Assembly (NCBI RefSeq): GCF_021026375.1
Contig: NZ_JAJNDB010000001.1
Span: 310,001-374,000, forward strand
Source: Actinomycetospora endophytica
GTDB lineage: Bacteria; Actinomycetota; Actinomycetes; Mycobacteriales; Pseudonocardiaceae
Direction of reading: 5' to 3'
Length of the DNA: 64,000 nt
The translations under genes were made by a program, and so were the position numbers. Shown piece by piece: positions 1 through 8,766 of this stretch (the stretch's first letter is position 1; every line of letters begins with the position of its first letter). Below the pieces are notes generated by a model. That model was given only the letters and a program-made list of their open reading frames with translations, did not search any database and was not told the DNA's origin.

Positions 1-1897
1 ACGGAGTGACGATGGCGAAGCCGGGGTCGGGAGGGTCGACGACCGCCAGCAGGATCGTCAGGACGTCCCCGACCCCGTCGATCGCGAGTCTTCCCGACCC
101 GGTGAGGGCCTCGACCGTCGTGGCGCCGCCGAGGAGTGCGAGCAGATCGGCTCGGGTCACGCCCACCCGGGCGTCGGACCCGCCCCGGACCGTGCCCTCG
201 CCATGGGTGAGGACACCGTTGGCGAGCCGGGACCAGTAGGCGACGCCGTCGACGGTCCAGTCGACCGCCACGGCGTGGTCCCATGCCTTCGGGCCGTCGA
301 TCTGGATGGCGAGGCTGTCGAAGAGCTGCTCGAGGTTGAGCTGGGCGATCATGTCAGGAGACGCGGTCACGGTCGGCGTACCGGGCGTGCTGCCGCGGAG
401 CTCGGCGGCGCCGCTGAGGAAGAAGTTGCGCCACGTCCCGTTCTCGGCGCCGAACCCCAGTTGTTCGAGCGAGGCGGCCTGCAGCTCGCGGGCCTCGGTG
501 TTCGTGGGCTCGGCGAACACCAGGTGCCCGACCAGCTCGGCCACCCATCGGAAGTCGCCGGCGTCGTACGCGCGTCGGCCGGCGGCCAGGACCGCGTCCG
601 GTCCGCCGATGGCCTCGACGTAGCGGCTGCCGGCGGGCTCGGGCGGGTGGCGCCAGAGGTTGGCGGGATTGCCGTCGAACCAGCCCATGTAGCGCTGGTA
701 GACCGCCTTGACGTTGTGGCTGATCGATCCGTAGTAGCCGTGGGCGTTCCAGGCTCCCTCGAGGGCGGGCGGGACCTCGAGCATCTCGGCGATCTCGGCG
801 CCGACGTAGCCCTTGTTGATCAGCCGGAGAGTCTGGTCGTGCTGGTAGGCGTAGATGTCCCGCTGATCGGACAGCAACCGCACGATGCGGTCCCGCTCCC
901 AGGTGGGCCAGTGGTGGGAGGCGAACTCGACGTCCGTGGTGTCGGCGTACAGGTCGATGGCCTCGGTCAGGTAGTGGGCCCAGGCACGCGGGTCGCGGAC
1001 GAGGGCGCCGCGCAGGGTGAGCAGGTTGTGCAGGGTGTGGGTGGCGTTCTCGGCCATGCACAGGGCGCGCCGTTCGGGGAACTGGAAGTTCATCTCGGCG
1101 GGGGCCTCGGTGCCCGGAGTGACCTGGAACGTGATCCGGACGCCGTCGAGGACCTCTTCCTGGCCGGTGTGCGTGACGTCCCTGGTCGGCGGGATGAGCG
1201 TGACGGTGCCGGTGGAGGTGGTCATGCCGAGACCGGCGCCCATCTGGCCCGCGGGGCCGGCGGGGAGGGACGCGCCGTACATGTAGGCGGCGCGCCGGCT
1301 CATGGCGACGCCGGCGTAGACGTTCTCGGCGACGGCATGCTCCAGGAAGCCCCGCGGCGCCAGGACCGGGACCCGACCGGCGGCCACCTCGTCGCCGGAG
1401 ACGACGCCGCGCACGCCGCCGAAGTGGTCGACGTGGCTGTGGGTGTAGATCACGGCGGTGACGGGCCGGTCGCCGCGGTGCTCCCGGTAGAGGCGCAGGC
1501 CCGCCGCCGCGGTCTCGGTGGAGATGAGCGGGTCGATGACGATGACGCCGCGGTCGCCCTCGACGACGGTCATGTTCGACAGGTCGAGCCCACGGACCTG
1601 GTAGATGCCCTCGGCGACCTCGAAGAGTCCGTGCATGGCCACTAGCTGGGCCTGGCGCCACAGACTGGGGTTGACGGTGTGGGGCCGCGGCGTGGCGAGG
1701 GCGGGGGTCCAGGTCTCGGCGTTCCAGACCACCCGGCCGTCGTCGGCGTGGACCAGGCCCTCGGGGATCGTGCCGAGGTATCCGCGTCGGGCGTCGTCGA
1801 AGGCCGCGTCGTCGGCGAACGGGAAGCGGGACTCCAGCGCGGAGGCGGCGGCCACGATCTCGGGGCGCGCGGTGGAGGGGTCGTCGTCGTCGGCCAC
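1..1897 (-). CDS. Alkyl/aryl-sulfatase (SdsA/BDS1-like, MBL fold), 3' end cut by window
   Basis: Hydrolyses alkyl sulfate esters such as detergent-type primary alkyl sulfates to alcohol and sulfate, using a binuclear zinc site. Read on the minus strand, the protein has the metallo-beta-lactamase motif THSHVDHFGG near residue 150, a second metal region with the motif CMAENATHTLHN, the dimerisation part, and a C-terminal SCP2-like domain (WDHAVAVDWTVDGVAYWSR region). About 632 residues are visible, close to the family length, so only a few C-terminal residues lie outside the window. I chose GTG at 1897 because an AGGACGAGGA-like ribosome site precedes it. No signal peptide is evident, unlike Pseudomonas SdsA1. 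It reads away from the AhpD-like pair that starts at 2062. Confidence 0.9.
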   Translation of the reverse strand, partial: MADDDDPSTARPEIVAAASALESRFPFADDAAFDDARRGYLGTIPEGLVHADDGRVVWNAETWTPALATPRPHTVNPSLWRQAQLVAMHGLFEVAEGIYQVRGLDLSNMTVVEGDRGVIVIDPLISTETAAAGLRLYREHRGDRPVTAVIYTHSHVDHFGGVRGVVSGDEVAAGRVPVLAPRGFLEHAVAENVYAGVAMSRRAAYMYGASLPAGPAGQMGAGLGMTTSTGTVTLIPPTRDVTHTGQEEVLDGVRITFQVTPGTEAPAEMNFQFPERRALCMAENATHTLHNLLTLRGALVRDPRAWAHYLTEAIDLYADTTDVEFASHHWPTWERDRIVRLLSDQRDIYAYQHDQTLRLINKGYVGAEIAEMLEVPPALEGAWNAHGYYGSISHNVKAVYQRYMGWFDGNPANLWRHPPEPAGSRYVEAIGGPDAVLAAGRRAYDAGDFRWVAELVGHLVFAEPTNTEARELQAASLEQLGFGAENGTWRNFFLSGAAELRGSTPGTPTVTASPDMIAQLNLEQLFDSLAIQIDGPKAWDHAVAVDWTVDGVAYWSRLANGVLTHGEGTVRGGSDARVGVTRADLLALLGGATTVEALTGSGRLAIDGVGDVLTILLAVVDPPDPGFAIVTP

Positions 1898-2061
1898 GGT
1901 GTCCTCGTCCTGTCGAAGCGGGCGCCTCCGATCGCGGAGGCGAGGTCCCCCGAGGCTTGCGGTACCGAGCGGTCCTCGCCTCATCCGTCGCGGGTGGGAC
2001 GCGGAGCCCCGTGGTCACCTATCGTCGGACGACGGCCGGAGCGGCCGGCGGGGAGACACAC

Positions 2062-2436
2062 GTGGGCGTAGATCCGATCGACGACGACGAGTCGTCCCCC
2101 GGCGCGGTGCCGTCGCTCGAGGCCGTGCTGGAAGCGGCCGCCCGACGCGACCAGCGATTCCGGGAAATGGTGGCCGTGGTGGCGCACGGTCCGGGGGTCC
2201 TGCCGCCCGGGGTCCGCGAGTCGCTGATCGTCGGGACGGCACCGCCGGAAGGGCTGGCCGCGTTCGTCGCGAAGGTCGCCGACGGCGGTCTCGCCGTCAC
2301 CGATGAGGACGTGACGGCGTTGCTCGCGGCGGGCTACGACGAGGACGCCGTGTTCGAGTGCGTCATCGCGGTGGCGGTGGCCGCCGGCGGGGCCCGGCTG
2401 CGGACCGTGGAGAAACTGCTGGGGGCCTCCTCGTGA
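2062..2436 (+). CDS. Small AhpD/CMD-associated protein of unknown function
   Basis: A 124-residue acidic, soluble, mostly helical protein. The GTG start at 2062 follows a GGGGAG ribosome site; starting further upstream would include a low-quality arginine-rich stretch. It lacks the CxxC pair of alkylhydroperoxidases, but its helical organisation (a segment ending in EDVTALLAAGYDEDAVFE, then AVAVAAGGARLRTVEKLL) resembles carboxymuconolactone-decarboxylase-like proteins, and it is translationally coupled (4-bp GTGA overlap) to a clear AhpD-like gene. The two probably form a complex or act on the same substrate (inference). No catalytic residue can be named. Confidence 0.75.
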   Translation: MGVDPIDDDESSPGAVPSLEAVLEAAARRDQRFREMVAVVAHGPGVLPPGVRESLIVGTAPPEGLAAFVAKVADGGLAVTDEDVTALLAAGYDEDAVFECVIAVAVAAGGARLRTVEKLLGASS

Positions 2437-3026
2437 TCCGCCTCCAGGCCATCCGTCGAGGTCGGGGGCTGCGGGCCCGGGTGATGGGGCTCCTGCTGCC
2501 GCTCCTCTCGGGCGGCACCGCCCCCGGCTTCGTCAAGGTCCTGCTGTTCCGGCCCGAGTTCTTCGGCACGCCCTTCGGCCGCTACGCCGAGGCCGTCCTC
2601 CGCGGACCGGGACGCTGGACGGTCGGCGAACGGGAACTGTTCGGCGCCACGGTCTCCGCGGGCAACGCGTGCGGCTACTGCACCGGGGTCCACCGACAGA
2701 TCGCCGCGGAGAGCCTCGGTGAGCCCACCGTCGAGGCGCTGGTCGACGGGACCGGTCACGTCCCGGCCGGCGTCGATCCCGCCGTTCCGCTGATGACCGC
2801 GTTCCTCCGGCGGCTCTCCCACGACCCCGACGGCCTGACGACTGCGGACGTGGCCGACCTGCGTGCGGCCGGGATCGGCGACGACGCCATCCGGGAGGCG
2901 GCGCACGCGGCCGCCCTGCTCGAGATCGGCAACCGGGTGAACACCGCGCTCGGCGTCGATGCGATGGACGACGAGGGGAACCGGCGCACCGCGGCGATGC
3001 TGCTGCGCCGCGGGTACGACCTCTGA
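2433..3026 (+). CDS. AhpD-like alkylhydroperoxidase / CMD-family protein
   Basis: A 197-residue protein with the AhpD core motif NACGYCTGVH at about residues 81-90, where the two Cys form the redox pair and the His relays protons. Family members act as peroxidases or as gamma-carboxymuconolactone decarboxylase-like enzymes; without more residues I cannot choose the substrate. The start is the GTG at 2433 inside the stop of the preceding gene (GTGA), so the two are co-translated. The stop lies 2 bp from the convergent stop of the PaaK-like ligase, leaving no room for a separate terminator. Confidence 0.85.
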   Translation: MIRLQAIRRGRGLRARVMGLLLPLLSGGTAPGFVKVLLFRPEFFGTPFGRYAEAVLRGPGRWTVGERELFGATVSAGNACGYCTGVHRQIAAESLGEPTVEALVDGTGHVPAGVDPAVPLMTAFLRRLSHDPDGLTTADVADLRAAGIGDDAIREAAHAAALLEIGNRVNTALGVDAMDDEGNRRTAAMLLRRGYDL

Positions 3027-3028
3027 CC

Positions 3029-4444
3029 TCAGGGACGCGTGCGTTCGTCGACGACGCGGCGGGCCTTGAAGGTGGTCTCGGGCAGGGTCCCGGGCTCGAG
3101 CAGGGTGACCGGGACGCGGATGTTCACGTGGCGGCGCAGGGCGTCCTCCACGCGACCGACCAGCTGCTCCCGCCGCGCGTCCCGTTCGGCGTCGGACAGA
3201 TCGCCGAGCGCGCCCGACGCGCCGTGCGACAGCTCGGCCTCCACCCGGAGCTCGTCGAGGGCGCCGACGGTGCTCACGCGGATCCGGAACTCGGGGCCGA
3301 GCTCGGCGACGGTCCGCAGCCCGGTCTCCACGGCGCTGGGGAAGACGTTCGCGCCACGGACCACGAGCATGTCGTCGAGACGCCCGAGGATGCCTTCGGG
3401 CAGGCGGGGATAGGTCCGCCCGCACGGGCAGGGGTCGGTGGCGAGGTAGGTCTCGTCGCCCGGCGCGAAACGGATCATCGGCTGCGACTCGCGCCAGAGG
3501 TGGGTGTAGACGACGGCGCCGCGCTCCCCCACCGGGATCGGCCGGTTGAGGTCGTCGGCGGCCACGACCTCGGTGAAGACCTCGTCGGTGTGGAGGTGGG
3601 TACCGGTCCCGGCCTCGCAGCCGACGCTGGTCTGGAACGGGTACATCTCCGACGTCGAGCCGGCGTCGCTGGCGATCGCGCCCCAGCCCTCTTCGATGAT
3701 CTTGCGGGTGCCGGGGAGGCTGCCCCCGGGTTCGCCACCGACGAGGATCCGCCGGACGGTGCCCGGAGCGAGGTCGATGCCGAGGCGTTCGGCCACCGAG
3801 AGCAGGTGGATGCAGTACGACGGCGTCGCGCTGAAGACGGTCGCGCCGAGCCGGGTGATGAGCTCGAGGTGCCGCTCGGAATCGGTCACGCCGAGGGGGA
3901 ACACCGTCGCGCCGATCCGCTCCGCGCCCTGCACGACGCCCCAGCCCCCGAAGAACAGACCGAAGGGGAAGCCGACCTGCACGAGGTCGTCGGGCCGGAT
4001 CCCGGCACACCACTGGGCCATGGCGTGGACGTCGGCGGCCCGCTTCCAGTCGCCGTGGGAGACCGCGTACATCGTGGGCGTCCCGGACGTGCCCGAGGAA
4101 CCGTGGACCCGGGCGATCTGCCCGGGCACGAGCGGCGGCGTGTAGCTCCCGAACGGCGGGTGCTCCGCCTGGTCCGCCACCAACATCTTCTTGGTGATGA
4201 TCGGGACCTTCGTCGTGAAGTCCTCGAGCGAGCGCACGTCGTCGGGGTGGAAGCCGTGCGCGTCGTAGTGGCGCCGGTAGAACGGCAGGTCGCGGTAGGC
4301 GTAGTGCAGCTGCTGCCGGATCCGCTCGAGGATGATCCGGTCGCGCTCGGCCGGCGGCCGGGTCTCGCGGTCGGCGTCCCAGAAGCGCGGGAACCCGCGG
4401 TCGTCGGAGAGCGCGGCGGGAGCCGGCCGGGCGTCGGTGGTCAT
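3029..4444 (-). CDS. Phenylacetate-CoA ligase (PaaK)-like AMP-forming ligase
   Basis: Adenylate-forming enzyme that activates a carboxylic acid to its CoA thioester. It has 471 residues, somewhat longer than PaaK (about 430). The phosphate-binding motif is HGSSGTSGTPT; downstream are the aspartate-containing GRLDDMLVVRGANVFPS motif and a C-terminal sub-domain with a lysine in TTFKARRVV. A cysteine pair in the CPCGRTYP region is also typical of PaaK relatives. The ATG at 4444 overlaps the stop of the upstream SDR gene by 4 bp (ATGA). It is the last gene of an operon with a luciferase-like monooxygenase and two SDRs, which suggests activation of an acid made by successive oxidation of one substrate. 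The substrate is unknown. Confidence 0.87.
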   Translation of the reverse strand: MTTDARPAPAALSDDRGFPRFWDADRETRPPAERDRIILERIRQQLHYAYRDLPFYRRHYDAHGFHPDDVRSLEDFTTKVPIITKKMLVADQAEHPPFGSYTPPLVPGQIARVHGSSGTSGTPTMYAVSHGDWKRAADVHAMAQWCAGIRPDDLVQVGFPFGLFFGGWGVVQGAERIGATVFPLGVTDSERHLELITRLGATVFSATPSYCIHLLSVAERLGIDLAPGTVRRILVGGEPGGSLPGTRKIIEEGWGAIASDAGSTSEMYPFQTSVGCEAGTGTHLHTDEVFTEVVAADDLNRPIPVGERGAVVYTHLWRESQPMIRFAPGDETYLATDPCPCGRTYPRLPEGILGRLDDMLVVRGANVFPSAVETGLRTVAELGPEFRIRVSTVGALDELRVEAELSHGASGALGDLSDAERDARREQLVGRVEDALRRHVNIRVPVTLLEPGTLPETTFKARRVVDERTRP

Positions 4445-5259
4445 GTCGCCGCGGGACGCGCGACGAGCCCCTGGGCCTCGGCCACGTCCCAGTAGGAGTG
4501 CAGGCCCCGGACGTGCTGGCCGCCGTCGACCGGGATGAGGTGCCCGGTGATCCGAGCCGAAGCCGGGGAGGCGAGCAGGAACAGCGCCACCTCGGCGATG
4601 TCCTCGGGCTCCTGGTGGCGGGGCGGGCTGACGAAGGTGCGGTCGAGGAACTCCTGGCCGATCTGGCCGACGGTGAAGCCGGCCCCGAGCGGGGTGTTCA
4701 CGGTCCCCGGGCCGATCGCGTTGGCGCGGATCCCGTGGCGCCCGAGCTCCCCGGCGGTGACCTTCGTGAAGTTCATGATCCCGGCCTTGGCGGCGCAGTA
4801 GTGCCCGAGCCCGTCGGTGGCCGCGATCGCGTTGAGGGACGAGATGTTGACGATCGCCCCTCCCGTGCCGGCGGCGACGGCGCGCCGGGCGAAGGCCCGG
4901 GTGCACAGGAACGTGCCCTTGAGGCACGTGTCGACGATGAGGTCCCAGTCGTCCTCGCTGGTGTCGACGATCAGCGCGAGCGTCGCGGTGCCGGCGTTGT
5001 TGACCAGGTACTCGACGGTGCCGAAGCGGGACTCGGCGAGGTCGAACGCGGCCTCCACGTCGGCGGCCACCGCGACCGAGCCCTCCGACCAGGTCAGACG
5101 CTCGCCGCCCGCGAGCTCGGCATCGGCGGCCTTGATGTTCTCGGGCGAGATCTCCAGCCCGACGACGTTGGCGCCGCCGGCGAGCAGGGCGGCCGCGATC
5201 CCCTTGCCGATGCCGCTGCCGGCACCGGTGACCACGGCGGTGTGACCGGACAGTTCCAT
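4441..5259 (-). CDS. SDR family NAD(P)-dependent oxidoreductase
   Basis: A 272-residue classical short-chain dehydrogenase. It has the dinucleotide motif TGAGSGIG near the N-terminus, NNAG, the catalytic Ser in NISSLNAIA, and YxxxK as YCAAK. Asp-type specificity (VVGLEIS after the second strand, Glu at the position that holds the ribose) suggests NAD(H). It sits mid-operon: 4-bp overlap with the ligase downstream and an 86-bp gap containing a strong hairpin upstream. The Arg that binds coenzyme M in R-hydroxypropyl-CoM dehydrogenase (three residues before the catalytic Tyr) is not present here (Leu), so I do not assign that role. Confidence 0.88.
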   Translation of the reverse strand: MELSGHTAVVTGAGSGIGKGIAAALLAGGANVVGLEISPENIKAADAELAGGERLTWSEGSVAVAADVEAAFDLAESRFGTVEYLVNNAGTATLALIVDTSEDDWDLIVDTCLKGTFLCTRAFARRAVAAGTGGAIVNISSLNAIAATDGLGHYCAAKAGIMNFTKVTAGELGRHGIRANAIGPGTVNTPLGAGFTVGQIGQEFLDRTFVSPPRHQEPEDIAEVALFLLASPASARITGHLIPVDGGQHVRGLHSYWDVAEAQGLVARPAAT

Positions 5260-5285
5260 GACGACTCCTCGGACGGGGTGGGCGC

Positions 5286-5325
5286 GGCGGGACCGGCGCC
5301 GCGGGGGGACGGCGCCGGTCCCGCC
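5286..5325 (-). terminator. Intra-operon 15-bp hairpin
   Basis: A perfect inverted repeat (arms 5286-5300 and 5311-5325, GGCGGGACCGGCGCC type) with a 10-nt loop lies in the 86-bp gap between the two SDR genes. No U-tract follows, as is common for high-GC actinobacterial terminators. It may attenuate expression of the distal SDR and ligase genes or protect the upstream mRNA from 3' decay. Confidence 0.5.
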
Positions 5326-5345
5326 ACGAGCGGGGGAGCAGGTCG

Positions 5346-6119
5346 TCAGCCGGCGCTGCCCTTGGTGTTCCAGCCGCCGTCGACCGGGAGGATCTCGCCG
5401 GTGCAGAACGCGGCGTCGTCGGAGAACAGGAAGGCCGCGGCGGCCGCGATGTCCTCCGGGGTGCCGAGCCTCGGGATGATGTGCGCGGCGACGAAGTTCT
5501 CCCGCATGCTCTCGGTGATCCCGGCGAGGATCGGGGTGTCGATGGTGCCCGGGCAGATGCAGTTGATCCGGACGCCCCGGGGCCCGTACTCCATCGCGGC
5601 CTGCTGGGTGAGGCTCACGACCCCGCCCTTGGCCGCGGAGTAGGCCGCGAGGTTCTCCAGGCCCTTGAGCGCGGCCATCGACCCGATGTTGACGATGCTG
5701 CCGCCGCCCGCGTCGATCATCCGCGGGATGGCGGCCTGCATCCCGAGCCAGACCCCGCGCAGGTCGGTGCCGACCACGTGGTCCCAGCCGTGGTCGTCGA
5801 GGTCGACGACGGTGTCCGGGCCGAACGTGTTGGTGACCCCGGCGATGTTGCCGAGCATGTCGAGCCGGCCGTACTCGCCGATCGCCTCGTCGAGCAGCCG
5901 CTTCCAGTCGCCGCGCTGGCGGGTGTCCATGACGACGTGGGAGGCCCGGCCGCCGTCGGCGACGATCTGCTTGGCGGTGGAGTCGTCGTCCTGCAGGTCG
6001 CCGATGACGACGGCGGCACCCTCGGCCGCGCAGCGCAGCGCCACCGCGCGCCCGATCCCCTGCACCCCGCCGGTGACGACCGCGACCCGGTCCTGCAGTC
6101 GGACGATCCCGGCTGCCAT
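5346..6119 (-). CDS. SDR family NAD(P)-dependent oxidoreductase
   Basis: A 257-residue classical SDR with TGGVQGIGRA for cofactor binding, a variant NNAG (NIAG), catalytic Ser in NIGSMAALKG and YSAAK. Asp after the second beta strand (VVIGDLQ) indicates NAD(H). The ATG at 6119 shares one base with the TGA of the upstream luciferase-like gene, so the two are coupled. It likely oxidises an alcohol or diol made by the monooxygenase (inference from context). Together with the other SDR it could carry out consecutive or stereospecific oxidations before CoA ligation by the PaaK-like enzyme. Confidence 0.88.
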   Translation of the reverse strand: MAAGIVRLQDRVAVVTGGVQGIGRAVALRCAAEGAAVVIGDLQDDDSTAKQIVADGGRASHVVMDTRQRGDWKRLLDEAIGEYGRLDMLGNIAGVTNTFGPDTVVDLDDHGWDHVVGTDLRGVWLGMQAAIPRMIDAGGGSIVNIGSMAALKGLENLAAYSAAKGGVVSLTQQAAMEYGPRGVRINCICPGTIDTPILAGITESMRENFVAAHIIPRLGTPEDIAAAAAFLFSDDAAFCTGEILPVDGGWNTKGSAG

Positions 6120-7228
6120 CAGGCGATCCCGAGCGCGACGTTGGCCATCTTCTGACGGCGGGCCATCCGCTGGTTGTCCTGGAACTGCGGCATGACGTAG
6201 CGCGCGAACATCTCCAGCGACCGGTTCCACTTGTCGGTGGTGACCCAGTCACGACAGTTGATCAGCAGCGTGCCGAAGCCGCCGGTCTCCTCCTCCAGCT
6301 CCTTGAGCTGGCGGGTGCACTCCTCGGGGCTGCCGACGATCCAGGGGATGTTCTCGACCATCCAGTCGAGCGTGAGGTCCTGGTCGGTCATCCCGTCGCC
6401 GATCTTCATCAGGGCGCCCAGACCGAGGCCGAACAGGTAGTCGTAGGAGCGCTTGACGCCCTCGCGGATGTCGCGCAGCGCCTGGTCCTTGTCGTCGGTC
6501 ACGTAGACCTCGCGCACGATCCGCCAGTTCTCGCGCGTCACGGCCTCGGGGATTCCCGAACGGTTGCCCGCCTCCAGCATCGCGGCGCCCATCGCCTTGA
6601 GGTCCGGGGCGTCCATGTACGTGCCGTTGTCGGTGGGTGCGAAGTGCACGGACAGCGGCTTCCACCCCTTCTCGCCGCACTTCGCGTAGTTGTGGGTGCC
6701 GGTCAGTCCGGCGATCGCGAACGGCGGCACGTCCTGGTAGGGGCCGACCTGGAGCTGGCGGTTCTCGTACTTCCAGTACACGCCTTCGTAGCTGACCGGG
6801 TCCTCAGACGTCAGCAGCTGCCAGATGATCTCCAGCGCCTCGTTGGTCCGCGGCGACGCCTCGGAGGGCTCGAGGCCGAAGAGCGCCTTGTCGGTGGGCA
6901 GCCCGCCGCCCCCGAACCCGTACTCGAGCCGGCCGTGGGTGAGGTGGTCGAGGAACGCGAGCCGCTCGGCCACCATGAACGGGTCCTGGTACGGCAGGTT
7001 CACCACGCCGGTTCCCAGCCGGATGGTGTGTGTGAGCGCCGACGCCTTCGCGATCATGAATTCCGGGACCGGGACGTTCTCGAACCCACCGGTGTGGTGC
7101 TCCCCGATCCAGAACTCCGAGAAGCCGAGCCGCTCGGCCTCCACCACCGCGGCGATGTCGCGGTCGTAGGAGAGCGTCCAGTTCTCGATCGGCGGATGTT
7201 CCGGCATGGTGAAAAAGCCGAACTTCAT
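6119..7228 (-). CDS. Luciferase-like (LLM) flavin-dependent monooxygenase, LimB-like
   Basis: A 369-residue TIM-barrel flavin monooxygenase of the bacterial luciferase family. The start MKFGFFTMPEHPP and the EHH motif (WIGEHHTGGF, about residues 42-51) are hallmarks of the group containing limonene 1,2-monooxygenase and related FMN-dependent hydroxylases. A GGGAGGACC ribosome site precedes ATG 7228, which is better than the longer in-frame start at 7264. It is the first gene of the four-gene operon ending with the CoA ligase and faces a P450 across a 269-bp divergent region holding an operator-like palindrome. Substrate unknown; a terpenoid is possible but unproven. Confidence 0.87.
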   Translation of the reverse strand: MKFGFFTMPEHPPIENWTLSYDRDIAAVVEAERLGFSEFWIGEHHTGGFENVPVPEFMIAKASALTHTIRLGTGVVNLPYQDPFMVAERLAFLDHLTHGRLEYGFGGGGLPTDKALFGLEPSEASPRTNEALEIIWQLLTSEDPVSYEGVYWKYENRQLQVGPYQDVPPFAIAGLTGTHNYAKCGEKGWKPLSVHFAPTDNGTYMDAPDLKAMGAAMLEAGNRSGIPEAVTRENWRIVREVYVTDDKDQALRDIREGVKRSYDYLFGLGLGALMKIGDGMTDQDLTLDWMVENIPWIVGSPEECTRQLKELEEETGGFGTLLINCRDWVTTDKWNRSLEMFARYVMPQFQDNQRMARRQKMANVALGIA

Positions 7229-7276
7229 CGGTCGGTCCTCCTGCTCGGCGCGAGCGCGGCTCAAGGGCGGGATCGG

Positions 7277-7298
7277 TTGCCAAACATTGGTTTGCCAA
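7277..7298. promoter_or_regulatory. Operator-like imperfect palindrome, candidate TetR site
   Basis: TTGCCAAAC-ATTG-GTTTGCCAA is an inverted repeat with one mismatch per arm, in the divergent region between the LLM operon and the P450-tetR pair. Its AT content is far above the surroundings. A TetR regulator gene lies 1.5 kb away in the same block and is the natural candidate to bind it. Confidence 0.5.
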
Positions 7299-7497
7299 CG
7301 GGGCCTGGCTCACTGTGGTCCGGCTCACCCCCGAGTGTCAAGCGCCCCCACGGAGCCCCACTCGACCCCGGTCGAGCCGGGTCACGCCGACGGGAGCCGG
7401 TGTTGTTACCCGACCCGCGGTTTGTTTTCATGGTCGGAGTCGAGCCGCGGGACCTGCTCGACGCCAACGTCGGTGTCGTCACGGAGCTGGAGGCACG

Positions 7498-8754
7498 ATG
7501 ACCCTGCAGCCCCTCGACCTCGAACACGCCGATCTCCTCGGCGACGAGGCGGTGGCCGACCCGTATCCCCTGCTCGGCGCGCTGCGGGAGCACGACCCGG
7601 TGCACTGGAGCGCGAAGTACCGCTCCTGGTTCATCACCCGTCACGACGACGTCGCCGACGCCCTGCGGGACGAACGCTTCTCCTCCGACCGGATCACGCC
7701 GTACCGCCGGGCGAAGCTCGACCGGGACGACGCCGACCCCGGCGTGCGGGCCGCGTTCGGCGTCCTCGAGGACTGGATGGTCTTCAAGGACCAGCCCGAC
7801 CACAAACGGCTGCGCCGGCTGCTCAGCCGGGCCTTCACCCCGCGCGCCGTGGCGCTGATGACCCCGCGGGTCGAGGAGATCGCGACGACGCTCCTGCGCG
7901 AGGCCACCGACCGACCGGCGTCCGACGGCGTCGGCACGGTCGACCTCATCGGCGAGTACGCCTACCCGCTCACCGCCTCGGTGATCGCCGAGATGCTCGG
8001 GGTCCCGCGCGAGGACCGCGAGCAGTTCAAGAGCTGGTCCGACCAGATCACCGGTCTGGTCTTCGGCGGCATGGGGGACTCGTCCCGCCACACCACCGGC
8101 GCGGACGGGATGGCCGAACTGACCTCCTACCTCGCCGCGCTGGTGAAGGACCACGAGCGCCGGCCGGCCGACGACCTGATCTCGGCGATGATCAGCGCCC
8201 GCGACGACCGGGACGCGCTGAGCCACGACGAGGTCATCGCGACCGGGGTCCTCCTGCTCTTCGCCGGGCACGAGACCACCACCAACCTCATCGGCAGCGG
8301 CATCCTGGCCCTCCTGCAGCACCCGGAGCAGCGCTCGATCCTCGACGCCCGCCCCGAGCTGCTGGGGAACGCCGTCGAGGAGATCCTCCGGTTCGACGGG
8401 CCGGCCAAGACGGTGGCCCGCGTGATGGGCGCCGACGTCGAGCTGCGCGGACGCACCCTGCGTCGGGGCGAGCGGGTGTTCCTCAGCCCGTCCTCCGCCA
8501 ACCGCGATCCGCGGGTGTTCGAGCACCCGGACTCCCTCGACATCACCCGCGACCGGAGCGGCCAGCTCGGCTTCGGCGTGGGGATGCACTACTGCCTGGG
8601 CGCCCCGCTCGCCCGGCTCGAGGCCTCGATCGCCGTCCCCCGGGCGTTCGAGCACCTGCCGGGGCTGCGCCTGGGCGACGAGCCCCTGCGCTGGCACCCC
8701 GTGCTCCTGTCCCGGGGCATGGGAAGCTTCCCCGCTCGATACGACGCGCGCTGA
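7498..8754 (+). CDS. Cytochrome P450
   Basis: Soluble bacterial class I P450, 418 residues. Visible landmarks are the I-helix oxygen-activation motif AGHETT (residues 256-261), ExxR in the K-helix (Glu295-Arg298) and the haem loop FGVGMHYCLGAP with Cys366 as thiolate ligand. It needs a ferredoxin and a reductase, neither of which is encoded nearby. The ATG at 7498 follows GGAGCTGGAGG. It is 12 bp upstream of a TetR gene and divergent from the LLM/SDR/ligase operon, so it probably hydroxylates the same substrate or is induced with it. The family number cannot be decided by eye. Confidence 0.93.
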   Translation: MTLQPLDLEHADLLGDEAVADPYPLLGALREHDPVHWSAKYRSWFITRHDDVADALRDERFSSDRITPYRRAKLDRDDADPGVRAAFGVLEDWMVFKDQPDHKRLRRLLSRAFTPRAVALMTPRVEEIATTLLREATDRPASDGVGTVDLIGEYAYPLTASVIAEMLGVPREDREQFKSWSDQITGLVFGGMGDSSRHTTGADGMAELTSYLAALVKDHERRPADDLISAMISARDDRDALSHDEVIATGVLLLFAGHETTTNLIGSGILALLQHPEQRSILDARPELLGNAVEEILRFDGPAKTVARVMGADVELRGRTLRRGERVFLSPSSANRDPRVFEHPDSLDITRDRSGQLGFGVGMHYCLGAPLARLEASIAVPRAFEHLPGLRLGDEPLRWHPVLLSRGMGSFPARYDAR

Positions 8755-8766
8755 CCCGGAGGACCC

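Noticed and set aside
203..1645. Long plus-strand open frame opposite the alkylsulfatase
   Set aside because: Its translation is Val/Gly/Asp-rich without motifs, while the minus strand gives a full alkylsulfatase; high GC produces many such antisense frames.
354..2018. Arg-rich 554-residue minus-strand frame
   Set aside because: It is an out-of-frame shadow of the alkylsulfatase, with Arg/Pro runs and no domain.
4441..6119. The two SDRs as R- and S-hydroxypropyl-CoM dehydrogenases of the epoxide pathway
   Set aside because: The CoM-binding Arg three residues before the catalytic Tyr of R-HPCDH is Leu in both, and they belong to a different operon 4 kb away.
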